From: Acidobacteriaceae bacterium
GTDB lineage: Bacteria > Acidobacteriota > Terriglobia > Terriglobales > Acidobacteriaceae
Direction: 5' to 3'
Length of the DNA stretch: 7,498 nucleotides
Assembly: GCA_030042915.1 (NCBI GenBank)
Contig: JASHYS010000460.1
Location: 1-7,498, forward strand
Shown: positions 1 to 5,884 of the stretch, piece after piece
How positions within the stretch are numbered: position 1 is the first letter of the stretch
Layout: every line of letters starts with the position of its first letter
Made by a program: the position numbers and the translations under genes
Notes under the pieces: generated by a model
The model's database searches: none
What the model saw: the letters and a program-made list of their open reading frames with translations, nothing else
What the model was told of the DNA's origin: nothing

Positions 1-1747
1 CGAGATCTACGCGCTGATTCCTGATTTCGCCGGATTCACGGTAAAGGCCGACTCGGAGGGCCAGGCCGGTCCGGCCAGCTATGGCCGCAGCCCTGCCGAG
101 GCGGCCAACCTGCTGGCTGCCGCGCTCGCGCCTCACGGCGGAGTGGTGCTCTATCGCGCCTTCGTCTACAACAATCATCTCGATTACGGCGACCTCAAAG
201 CCGATCGCGCGCGCGCCGCCTACGATATTTTTCGTCCCCTCGACGGCAAATTCCTGCCCAACGTCATCGTGCAAATCAAGTACGGCCCGATCGATTTTCA
301 GGCCGAAGAGCCGGTGTCGCCGCTGTTTGCCGGGTTTGAGAAAACCAGCTCGGCGATGGAGGTGCAGATTACGCAGGAGTACACCGGGCAGCAGCGCCAC
401 CTCGTGTATCTCGCGCCGCTGTGGAAAGAAAAACTCGACTTCGATCTGCGCGCCGGGGGCCGTTCCACGCCGGTCAAATCCATCGTCGAAGGAAAGACTT
501 TCCGCCGGCCGCTTGGTGGCATGATCGGCGTGGCCAGCGTGGGCCGCGAGGGTTGGCTGGGCTCGCCGCTGGCGCTGGCCAATCTCTACGCCTTCGGCCG
601 TCTCGCGTGGAATCCGAATCTTTCGGCCGAGCAGATTGCCGCCGAGTGGACGAAACAAGCAATCAGCACCAGGCCCGACGTCGTCACTACTGTCGACAAG
701 ATGCTCATGCAATCCTGGCCGGCTTATGTTGACTACACCGGTCCGCTGGGCGCGCAGACGCTGACCGACATTACCGGCAGCCACTACGGCCCCAACATCG
801 AGTCGAGCGAACGCAACGGCTGGGGTCAGTGGCACCGCGACGACGCGAAGGGCATCGGCATGGATCGCACCGTGGCGACGGGAACCGGCTTCGTGGGCCA
901 GTACCCGCCGCAGGTGGCGCGCATGTACGAATCGCCCGCCACCACTCCCGACGATCTGCTGCTCTTCTTCCACCACGTGCCCTATACCTACAAACTGCAC
1001 TCGGGAAAAACCGTGATCCAGTACATTTACTCGAGCCACTACCAGGGCGCCGAAGAAGCGGCGCGGCTGGGCGCGGAGTGGGCGACGCTCAAAGGCAAGA
1101 TCGACTCGCGGCTCTTCACAGACGTGAGCGCGCGCCTCGAGTACCAGGCGGGCCACGCCATCGTGTGGCGCGACGCCATCGTGCAGTACTTCCTGAAGCA
1201 GAGCGGCATTCCCGACGCTGCGGGCCGCGCCGGGCGCTATCCCGGCCGCCTTGAAGCCGAGGACGCGCGCCTCACCGGCTACAAGGTCATCAACGTCACG
1301 CCCTGGGAGGATGCGTCGGGCGGAAAAGCCGTGTCGTGCCCGTCGACACCGACAGGGCCGCCCAGGACGCAGCAGGACCACTCAATCGGCTCGCCTGCGA
1401 GCGCGACCGCCTGCACGGCGGAATGGACGTACAACGGTCCGCCCGGACGCTACGACATCGCCGTTCAATACTTCGATCTGCAACCCGGCATCGCGCACTT
1501 CACGCTCGACGTCGGCAATCAGCAGGTGGTCTCCTGGGCGGCGAACGATGCTCTGCCCTCGCGGCGGCCCAACGGCGACAACTCCACGCGCTTCACTTAC
1601 CGCGGCGCGGATTCTCGCGGCGTGGAGCTCAAGCCCGGCGACCCGATTCGCGTGGAAGGCACGCCGGACGGGAGCGATCCGGCGGCACTCGACTATATCG
1701 AGATCGAGGGGGCCGCACTGTCCCCTGCAGTCGCCACGCGTAACTGA
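1..1747 (+). CDS. GH67 alpha-glucuronidase, 5'-truncated by the window edge, with C-terminal extension
   Basis: The open frame enters at base 2 and gives 581 residues before TGA. It hydrolyses the alpha-1,2 bond of (4-O-methyl)glucuronic acid on the terminal xylose of xylo-oligosaccharides. Family blocks seen: VKADSEGQ, VLYRAFVYN, IKYGPIDFQ, QITQEY, WHRDDAKGIGMDRT, HHVPYTYKLHSGK. Candidate general acid E19 (base 56) and general-base pair D98 (base 293) and E126 (base 377) are spaced 79 and 28 residues, as for E285/D364/E392 of the Geobacillus enzyme. By that numbering about 265 N-terminal residues, including any signal peptide, lie outside the window. The usual GH67 core seems to end near residue 402. 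Residues from about 417 (LEAEDARLTGY) to 575 form an extra module rich in beta-type sequence with two cysteines (C446, C471). It resembles carbohydrate-binding beta-sandwich modules, which is inference. Family call is firm. Confidence 0.97.
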   Translation, partial: EIYALIPDFAGFTVKADSEGQAGPASYGRSPAEAANLLAAALAPHGGVVLYRAFVYNNHLDYGDLKADRARAAYDIFRPLDGKFLPNVIVQIKYGPIDFQAEEPVSPLFAGFEKTSSAMEVQITQEYTGQQRHLVYLAPLWKEKLDFDLRAGGRSTPVKSIVEGKTFRRPLGGMIGVASVGREGWLGSPLALANLYAFGRLAWNPNLSAEQIAAEWTKQAISTRPDVVTTVDKMLMQSWPAYVDYTGPLGAQTLTDITGSHYGPNIESSERNGWGQWHRDDAKGIGMDRTVATGTGFVGQYPPQVARMYESPATTPDDLLLFFHHVPYTYKLHSGKTVIQYIYSSHYQGAEEAARLGAEWATLKGKIDSRLFTDVSARLEYQAGHAIVWRDAIVQYFLKQSGIPDAAGRAGRYPGRLEAEDARLTGYKVINVTPWEDASGGKAVSCPSTPTGPPRTQQDHSIGSPASATACTAEWTYNGPPGRYDIAVQYFDLQPGIAHFTLDVGNQQVVSWAANDALPSRRPNGDNSTRFTYRGADSRGVELKPGDPIRVEGTPDGSDPAALDYIEIEGAALSPAVATRN

Positions 1748-1763
1748 GCGCGGCTGCGCGATA

Positions 1764-1782
1764 CGCGCGAGTACCTCGCGTG
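1764..1782 (+). terminator. possible stem-loop after the GH67 gene
   Basis: CGCGAG at 1766-1771 pairs with CTCGCG at 1775-1780 around a TAC loop. A G-T and a C-G pair extend the stem to 1764/1782. It lies 17 bp past the GH67 stop. No T-run follows, so it is not a standard intrinsic terminator. It may act as an RNA 3' end stabiliser, or may be chance in GC-rich DNA. Confidence 0.3.
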
Positions 1783-1829
1783 GACTGGTTGCGTTACAAG
1801 ATTTCACGAAGCACTCGCCAGAACGCGCC

Positions 1830-1835
1830 TATAAT
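1830..1835 (+). promoter_or_regulatory. candidate -10 box for the dienelactone hydrolase gene
   Basis: TATAAT is a perfect -10 hexamer, 45 bp before the ATG at 1881. No good -35 hexamer lies 16-18 bp upstream; the nearest TTG- or TTT-like strings, TTTCAC at 1802 and TTACAA at 1794, are too far away. An exact box in GC-rich sequence between two genes is suggestive only. Confidence 0.45.
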
Positions 1836-1867
1836 TCTGTTCCAGCCTCCAATTGAAAATTGAAACC

Positions 1868-1873
1868 GGGGAG
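1868..1873 (+). promoter_or_regulatory. ribosome binding site fixing the start at 1881
   Basis: GGGGAG lies 7 bases before ATG 1881. An in-frame TTG at 1860 would put this site inside the gene, so ATG 1881 is preferred. A small hairpin, CAATT/AATTG with a GAA loop (1850-1862), sits just upstream. Confidence 0.7.
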
Positions 1874-1880
1874 AAAGCTC

Positions 1881-2588
1881 ATGTCCTACGTTCGTGTGCC
1901 GACGCCGCGCGGCGAAATGCCCTCGTGGCTCGCCCTCCCGCCGGGCTCCGGCGCAGCTCCCGGCGTGGTTGTGATTCACGACGTTCTGGGAATGACGCTG
2001 GACCACCGCAACCAGGCCAACTGGCTTGCTGAAGCCGGGTTTCTCGCCCTGTCAATCGACCTCTACTATCGCGGCGGCTTGCTCCTCTGCCTGCGCTCGG
2101 TCATTCGCGACCTCATGTCGCGGTCGGGCCCGGCCTTCGACGACGTGGAGGCTGCGCGAAGCTGGCTCGCGGCACAGCCGAACTGCACCGGCAAGGTCGG
2201 CGTCATCGGCTTCTGCATGGGCGGCGGATTCGTTCTCCTGCTCGTCTCAGGCCACGGCTTTTCTGCGGCCAGCGTCAACTACGGCGGGCCGCTTCCACCC
2301 GAGTTCGAGAGCTTTCTTCAAGCTGCTTGCCCCGTCGTGGGCAGCTATGGGGGTCGTGCCAAGTGGGAACAAGGCGTCGCCGACCAGCTTCAGCAGGCCC
2401 TTGATCGCGCAGTGATTGCCAACGATGTGAAGGAGTATGCGGACGCCGGCCACAGCTTTATGAACAAGCATCGCGGCGACGGACTTATCAAACTCATGAG
2501 ATACAAGGCCGTTGGCTACAACGAGGCCGCAACTCAGGATGCCCGGCGCCGCATCACGAGCTTCTTTGGCACGCATCTCGGCGCGTGA
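1881..2588 (+). CDS. dienelactone hydrolase family protein, catalytic Asp apparently replaced
   Basis: This 235-residue cytoplasmic alpha/beta hydrolase is close to the usual size for dienelactone hydrolases (carboxymethylenebutenolidase type). The early strand and loop VVIHDVLG (residues 30-37) match the family. The nucleophile elbow is GFCMGG with Cys112, and the histidine is His191 in the AGHSFMN block. The third triad member, an Asp normally found in a G-x-R-D or G-x-x-D loop after the PVVGSYG strand, reads Ala160 (GGRAKWEQG; codon GCC at 2358, one base from GAC). It could still use a nearby acid such as E163, have altered activity, or be non-catalytic. The substrate cannot be read from sequence, because many family members do not act on dienelactone. 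No chlorocatechol genes are nearby. The gene converges on the PilZ gene with 11 bp between stops. Confidence 0.9.
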   Translation: MSYVRVPTPRGEMPSWLALPPGSGAAPGVVVIHDVLGMTLDHRNQANWLAEAGFLALSIDLYYRGGLLLCLRSVIRDLMSRSGPAFDDVEAARSWLAAQPNCTGKVGVIGFCMGGGFVLLLVSGHGFSAASVNYGGPLPPEFESFLQAACPVVGSYGGRAKWEQGVADQLQQALDRAVIANDVKEYADAGHSFMNKHRGDGLIKLMRYKAVGYNEAATQDARRRITSFFGTHLGA

Positions 2589-2599
2589 AGCGCACTCCA

Positions 2600-3082
2600 T
2601 CAGCGTGGCTTCGCGATACTCCTCTCCTCGGTCGCGGATTCGGCGGGCGTTTGCGCCGCGTGTAACTCGGCGACCTCGCCAATGAGTTCCAGCACCTGCT
2701 GCCGCTTGCGTTCGCTCATGTCAAGAAAACGAATGCCAACGGTTTTGCGATCGTGAATGACCTGGATGACGCCACCGAGCCGGAAGGGAAGACCATCGAT
2801 GCGGAACTCGACTTCGATGCGCGTGTAAATGCCGACGGGAAAGGGCTGGTCGGTGCGAATGCGGCAACCTCCCAGGCTCAGGTCGAGAATACGGCCGTGC
2901 AAACGCGAACCGACGTTCACCAATAAGATTTCCGCAGAGTTGTCGACCCGCTGGCGAGGGTCATGACGCTGGTAGCGGCGGGATGACTCCATGGCTGAGG
3001 GGTGATCGGTCTGATCCTTTCTCTCACCTGTCGCGCCTGGATTCTCGGTTCCGCTGGATTGCCGCTGGCCGTCCACCTTCAT
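2600..3082 (-). CDS. PilZ domain protein, likely c-di-GMP receptor
   Basis: The protein has 160 residues. The PilZ domain spans roughly residues 34-140. The c-di-GMP signature is complete: RxxxR is R39-H-D-P-R43, and D/NxSxxG is D67-L-S-L-G-G72. The later GIRFLDMS segment (116-123) followed by a charged helix also fits. The first ~33 residues are polar and probably disordered; the tail after ~143 is also low in structure. No membrane segment or output domain is visible, so it likely acts as a single-domain soluble adaptor binding a partner protein. The ATG at 3082 has GGCGGAG just before it, very close to the start codon. A second ATG at 2992 (MESSRRYQRH) would trim the tail but lacks a ribosome site. 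It lies 25 bp downstream of the 155-residue unknown gene on the same strand, so they are probably co-transcribed. Confidence 0.92.
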   Translation of the reverse strand: MKVDGQRQSSGTENPGATGERKDQTDHPSAMESSRRYQRHDPRQRVDNSAEILLVNVGSRLHGRILDLSLGGCRIRTDQPFPVGIYTRIEVEFRIDGLPFRLGGVIQVIHDRKTVGIRFLDMSERKRQQVLELIGEVAELHAAQTPAESATEERSIAKPR

Positions 3083-3107
3083 GCTCCGCCGGATTGTCAG
3101 CTTGAGA

Positions 3108-3575
3108 TCAGTGGCCTTCCGTCAGCGCCCACGGCTGGGCCGGTACCGGCTCCTCAGCCTCACGGCCCTGCAACCGATCATAGAGATACACATCGCTCGT
3201 CGTGCCCAGGGATTCGTTATACAGGCTGATGGCGCCGGTCAACTGTTTGAGCTCCTCGCTGAACGCATGGATCGCCTGCAATTGCTGGGCCGTTGCGGGA
3301 ATTTCATATTGGGAGGATTTAATGAACTTCTGATAGCCGCGATCGACAAGCCGCGCCACTTCGCCCTTGACCATCACCCCGGGTGCGATCGCCAGGACAG
3401 CCGATGGCGCGTCCGGGTCCTTTGTCTTGGGCGCAGGAGTCAGTACAGCTCCGGCCCCGTGCTTGGTCACCAGAACTCCTTCGGCCACAGCTCGCTCGGG
3501 AGCTGTCTCGAACTCGTGGGTGCGCAGCAGTTCAAGCGTCTGGTCGAAATTGGGATGACGTGATTTGCGTCTCAT
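3108..3575 (-). CDS. unrecognised 155-residue protein upstream of PilZ gene
   Basis: I cannot assign a function. The predicted soluble protein starts with a basic segment (MRRKSRHPNF), then a helix (FDQTLELLRTHEF), an alanine/proline/valine-rich middle (residues 24-65), and a second half containing GVMVKGEVARLVDRGYQKF (66-84), a helix with LQAIHAFSEELKQL (99-112) and the block SLYNESLGTTSDVYLYDRL (117-135). The second half looks the most constrained and resembles acidobacterial hypothetical proteins I recall, without a known role. No signal peptide, membrane segment or metal motif is seen. ATG 3575 is chosen because a strong GGAGGA lies 8 bases ahead; the frame stays open upstream to 3638, but that extension has no such site. 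It is the first gene of the pair with the PilZ gene. Confidence 0.82.
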   Translation of the reverse strand: MRRKSRHPNFDQTLELLRTHEFETAPERAVAEGVLVTKHGAGAVLTPAPKTKDPDAPSAVLAIAPGVMVKGEVARLVDRGYQKFIKSSQYEIPATAQQLQAIHAFSEELKQLTGAISLYNESLGTTSDVYLYDRLQGREAEEPVPAQPWALTEGH

Positions 3576-3583
3576 CACTTGAT

Positions 3584-3589
3584 TCCTCC
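3584..3589 (-). promoter_or_regulatory. ribosome binding site fixing the start at 3575
   Basis: On the minus strand GGAGGA is followed by 8 bases and then ATG 3575. This rules against the longer open frame that begins at 3638. Confidence 0.8.
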
Positions 3590-3764
3590 AGGAGCGCCAC
3601 AATGACAGGGTAATCTGAAGCCTTGGAAAACCGCCCACGAAATCTTAAGCTGGGCTCGGCGCCGATACCCACTTCCAATGTCGCATACGGCCACGGCCGG
3701 CGCAATTCCGTGCCGGTTCTCGCGCGATTTCATCCCTGGCGCTGCGTCATCTGCCCCAAAATCG

Positions 3765-3774
3765 AGAATATTCT
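3765..3774. promoter_or_regulatory. perfect palindrome at the -35 edge, possible operator
   Basis: AGAATATTCT is a perfect 10-base palindrome whose last T is the first base of the -35 hexamer TTTACA. A dimeric regulator bound there would touch RNA polymerase. It lies between divergent genes and could serve either side. No regulator gene in the window points to it; AT-rich palindromes this short can occur by chance. Confidence 0.4.
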
Positions 3775-3803
3775 TTACACGCGACGGGTTTGCCCTCCAT
3801 AAT
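3774..3803 (+). promoter_or_regulatory. sigma70-like promoter for the secreted protein gene
   Basis: TTTACA (3774-3779), an 18-base spacer, then CATAAT (3798-3803): each hexamer matches consensus at 5 of 6 positions. Transcription would start near 3810, giving a leader of about 78 bases before ATG 3888. The region between holds C-rich sequence and then the ribosome site AAGGAGGA. Confidence 0.65.
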
Positions 3804-3887
3804 CGCTCTGCCCCCAGATAGCCTGCGCTTCCCATTCCCATCCCCCATCGCACGCCGTCTCCGAGCAAATCAAGGAGGAAATCTGAA

Positions 3888-4772
3888 ATGAAGATCGTTG
3901 GCCCAGTTGTGCTGGGACTGTCTCTTACCTTTGCGGGCGGCGCAATGGCCTCTGCGCAGGATGCCGCATCCGATTCGTCCATTCCCATGGTTTTGCAAAT
4001 TACCCGCGAATATACGAAACCCTACAGAGGCGGCGCCGCGCACGACAAAACCGAGAGTGCCTTTGTCGCTGCGTTTACCAAGGGCAAGTCTCCCGCCTAC
4101 TACGTGGCCATGAACTCGCAATCGGGCCGGTCGCGTGCCCTGTACATGTCCCACTTCAACTCGTTTGCGGACATGGAGAAAGCCAACAAAGCGGTGGACA
4201 TGAATGCCGTGATGTCCGCGGAAGTTGAGCGCGCCGGCCTCGCCGACGGCGAGAACCTCGACGAAGTCGATCAGTACATCTTCACCTACGAAAAGGACCT
4301 CAGCTTCCATCCACACAACGATCTCGCGGCCCATCGCGTCTACCAGTTCTCCATCTTTCAGGTAAAGCCCGGACACCACCACGAGTGGGAAGAGGTAGTG
4401 AAGATGGTGAAGGATGCGCACGAAAAGGCAGGGGACAGCGCGCACTGGGGCATGTACGAAATCGCATTCGGCGGGGACGACGGCGAGTACGTCGCGATTA
4501 CCGGCGACCCGTCGATGTCGGCCATCGACGTAGGCATGGCTGAAGACAAGAAGTTTGTTGAGGCTCTGGGCGGCGAAGAGGCTATGCAAAAACTCGATGC
4601 AATGTACGGAGATTGCGTGGAATCTGCGCACGACGAGCTCTTCACGGTGAATCCGAAACAAAGCTACGTGCCCGAAGAATGGATTAAGGCCGATCCGGCG
4701 TTCTGGAGGCCGAAGGCGGCAGCAGCGATGGCGGCAAAGCCACCGGCCCCGCCGGCGAAATCCGGCGAGTAG
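3888..4772 (+). CDS. exported protein of unknown function with two similar alpha/beta halves
   Basis: This is a 294-residue protein with a clear Sec signal peptide: a basic start (MK), hydrophobic VVLGLSLTFAGGAMA, and a probable signal peptidase I site after Ala23 (ASA|Q). The mature part seems to be two related halves. Residues 34-105 begin VLQITREYTKP and contain YYVAMNSQSGRSRALYMS. Residues 151-220 begin VYQFSIFQVKPG and contain HWGMYEIAFGGDDGEYVAIT. Both read strand, helix, strand, strand, as in ferredoxin-like alpha/beta barrel folds (NIPSNAP/ABM type); this is inference from pattern. Residues 251-275 hold FTVNPKQSYVPEEWIKADP; the tail after 276 is Ala/Pro/Lys-rich and probably flexible. 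I recall similar acidobacterial hypotheticals without assigned function. Start is fixed by AAGGAGGA 8 bases before ATG; a sigma70-like promoter lies upstream. C243 is the only cysteine. Confidence 0.88.
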   Translation: MKIVGPVVLGLSLTFAGGAMASAQDAASDSSIPMVLQITREYTKPYRGGAAHDKTESAFVAAFTKGKSPAYYVAMNSQSGRSRALYMSHFNSFADMEKANKAVDMNAVMSAEVERAGLADGENLDEVDQYIFTYEKDLSFHPHNDLAAHRVYQFSIFQVKPGHHHEWEEVVKMVKDAHEKAGDSAHWGMYEIAFGGDDGEYVAITGDPSMSAIDVGMAEDKKFVEALGGEEAMQKLDAMYGDCVESAHDELFTVNPKQSYVPEEWIKADPAFWRPKAAAAMAAKPPAPPAKSGE

Positions 4773-4802
4773 TTCCGGCGTGATGGCAACTCAAGGCTGA
4801 GG

Positions 4803-4837
4803 TCCGGGCGGCGCCCCAATCCGGGAAGCCGCCCGGA
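4803..4837 (+). terminator. stem-loop between the secreted protein and EthD genes
   Basis: TCCGGGCGGC (4803-4812) pairs perfectly with GCCGCCCGGA (4828-4837) around a 15-base loop, 30 bp past the stop at 4772. What follows (GAGAAAGG) has no T-run. It may be a Rho-related or RNA-stabilising structure, separating expression of the upstream gene from the EthD gene. Confidence 0.45.
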
Positions 4838-4911
4838 GAGAAAGGTTCTACGCTTCGCTGCAGCCGCGGCACGGCGCGCGGCGGGAAAACCACCTTCGGC
4901 GAGGAACAACA

Positions 4912-5235
4912 ATGATCAAGGTGAGTATTCTCTATCCCAACAAACCAGGCAGCCGCTTTGACGCAGACTACTATCTCCGCGTGCACATGCCGATGGCTGT
5001 GCGCCTGCTAGGACATGCTCTCAAAGCGGCGTCGGCTGAAATCGGAATCGGCGGAGAGGCTCCCGGTTCGCCTCCGCCGTATGCGGCCATCGCCGGTTTC
5101 ACCTGTGAGACCGTCGAGGCGTTTTTGGAAGCGTTCATGCCGGTGGTGGATGAGTTGCAGACAGACATTCCCAAGTACACTGATATCGAACCGGTCGTGC
5201 AATTCAGCAATCTTACCGAGTTTCCCGTCGCATAA
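4912..5235 (+). CDS. EthD family protein (dimeric alpha/beta barrel)
   Basis: A 107-residue small cytoplasmic protein, typical EthD length. Family marks are the first strand IKVSILYPN (2-10), the FDADYYLRVHMPM block (16-28) with His25, the Gly/Pro-rich turn GEAPGSPPPYAAIAGF (48-63), the helix VEAFLEAFMPVVDEL (68-82), and the final strand DIPKYTDIEPVVQFS (85-99). EthD was named from an ether-degradation cluster. Most relatives have no proven reaction; they are often annotated EthD family reductase. The fold dimerises to make a barrel that can bind small hydrophobic ligands. GAGGA lies 6 bases before ATG 4912. The GNAT gene starts 25 bp after the stop, so the two are probably one transcript. 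No cytochrome P450 or ferredoxin of an eth-type cluster is present. Confidence 0.88.
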   Translation: MIKVSILYPNKPGSRFDADYYLRVHMPMAVRLLGHALKAASAEIGIGGEAPGSPPPYAAIAGFTCETVEAFLEAFMPVVDELQTDIPKYTDIEPVVQFSNLTEFPVA

Positions 5236-5260
5236 GCTTGATTCACGCACTGGTCCTTCG

Positions 5261-5884
5261 ATGATCGACGCTCCTATTCTGACGGGGAAGTTCATCCGTC
5301 TCGAACCGCTCTTGCACGCCCACGCCGATCAGCTTATCGCAGCCTCCGCCGGCGATTCCGGGCTCTACCGCTGGAGCGCGGTGCCCATCGGCCGCGATGC
5401 CGTCTCGCATTACATTGAGACGGCGCTCGCCTGGCGGGCGGCAGGCACGGCATTGGCCTTTGTTCACGTGCGCATTGCCGACGGAGCCATCCTGGGCTCG
5501 ACGCGCTTCTTCGATATGGAACGATGGGTGTGGCCCGAAGGCCACCCGCGCCGCGGCAACCAGAGTCCTGATGTCTGCGAAATCGGCTATACCTGGCTTA
5601 CGCACTCCGCCGTCCGCACCGCGGCCAACACCGAGGCCAAGCTGCTGATGCTGACGCACGCTTTCGAAGTGTGGGATGTGCTGCGCGTCTGCCTGCACAC
5701 TGACGCGCGCAATCAACGCTCGCAGGCCGCTATCGAGCGCATCGGCGCGAAGTTTGAAGGCGTACTGCGCGCCCACCGCATGGCTGCGGACTTTATTCCT
5801 CGCGATTCGTATCGCTACTCGATTGTTGCCGCGGAGTGGACCGAAGCGAAGCGACGGCTCACCGAGCGCCTGAACGGCGTATAG
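5261..5884 (+). CDS. GNAT family N-acetyltransferase, RimJ/RimL-like
   Basis: A 207-residue protein of usual length. It should transfer acetyl from acetyl-CoA to an amine; the substrate is unknown. Family signs: opening LTGKFIRLEPL (7-17); ILGSTRFFDM (77-86); EIGYTWL (107-113); the acetyl-CoA loop and helix RTAANTEAKLLMLTHAFE (119-136); LRVCLHTDARNQRSQAAIERIGAKFEGVLR (141-170, shortened here in meaning: strand, N151 and S154 block, then IGA and EGVLR); and the end RDSYRYSIVAAEW (181-193). The loop has RTAAN where relatives often have RTGVN, so the usual glycine is missing. The frame is open far upstream (from 5015), but that overlaps the EthD gene; ATG 5261 gives the normal family N-terminus. 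No strong ribosome site precedes it, so coupling to the EthD gene is plausible. Its last 70 bp overlap the minus-strand cysteine-rich gene. Confidence 0.92.
   Translation: MIDAPILTGKFIRLEPLLHAHADQLIAASAGDSGLYRWSAVPIGRDAVSHYIETALAWRAAGTALAFVHVRIADGAILGSTRFFDMERWVWPEGHPRRGNQSPDVCEIGYTWLTHSAVRTAANTEAKLLMLTHAFEVWDVLRVCLHTDARNQRSQAAIERIGAKFEGVLRAHRMAADFIPRDSYRYSIVAAEWTEAKRRLTERLNGV

Larger units (their letters stand above)
3576..3887. other. divergent intergenic region, no gene seen
   Basis: This 312 bp separates the minus-strand unit that starts at 3575 from the plus-strand gene at 3888. Open frames that cross it are shadows of neighbouring genes with no family likeness. It holds a rightward promoter near 3774-3803 and a palindrome at 3765-3774. 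On the minus strand the best -10-like string is TAAGAT (3647-3642), without a matching -35, so the leftward promoter is not identified. Confidence 0.7.

Noticed and set aside
1251..1856. Plus-strand Arg/Ser-rich open frames overlapping the GH67 end (also at 1336-1743)
   Set aside because: Frame-shifted readings of the GH67 C-terminal extension, low complexity and no start signal.
1881..2588. Chlorocatechol degradation cluster, because of the dienelactone hydrolase family
   Set aside because: No dioxygenase, cycloisomerase or maleylacetate reductase genes are near, and the catalytic Asp is missing, so no pathway can be claimed.
3870..4661. Minus-strand open frame of 263 codons
   Set aside because: Antisense to the secreted protein gene, which has a promoter, a ribosome site and a signal peptide. 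The minus frame shows only composition-driven His/Val/Arg runs.
5015..5260. Upstream in-frame extension of the GNAT gene
   Set aside because: It would overlap the EthD gene by over 200 bp and add an Arg/Ser-rich segment; the family N-terminus begins at 5261.
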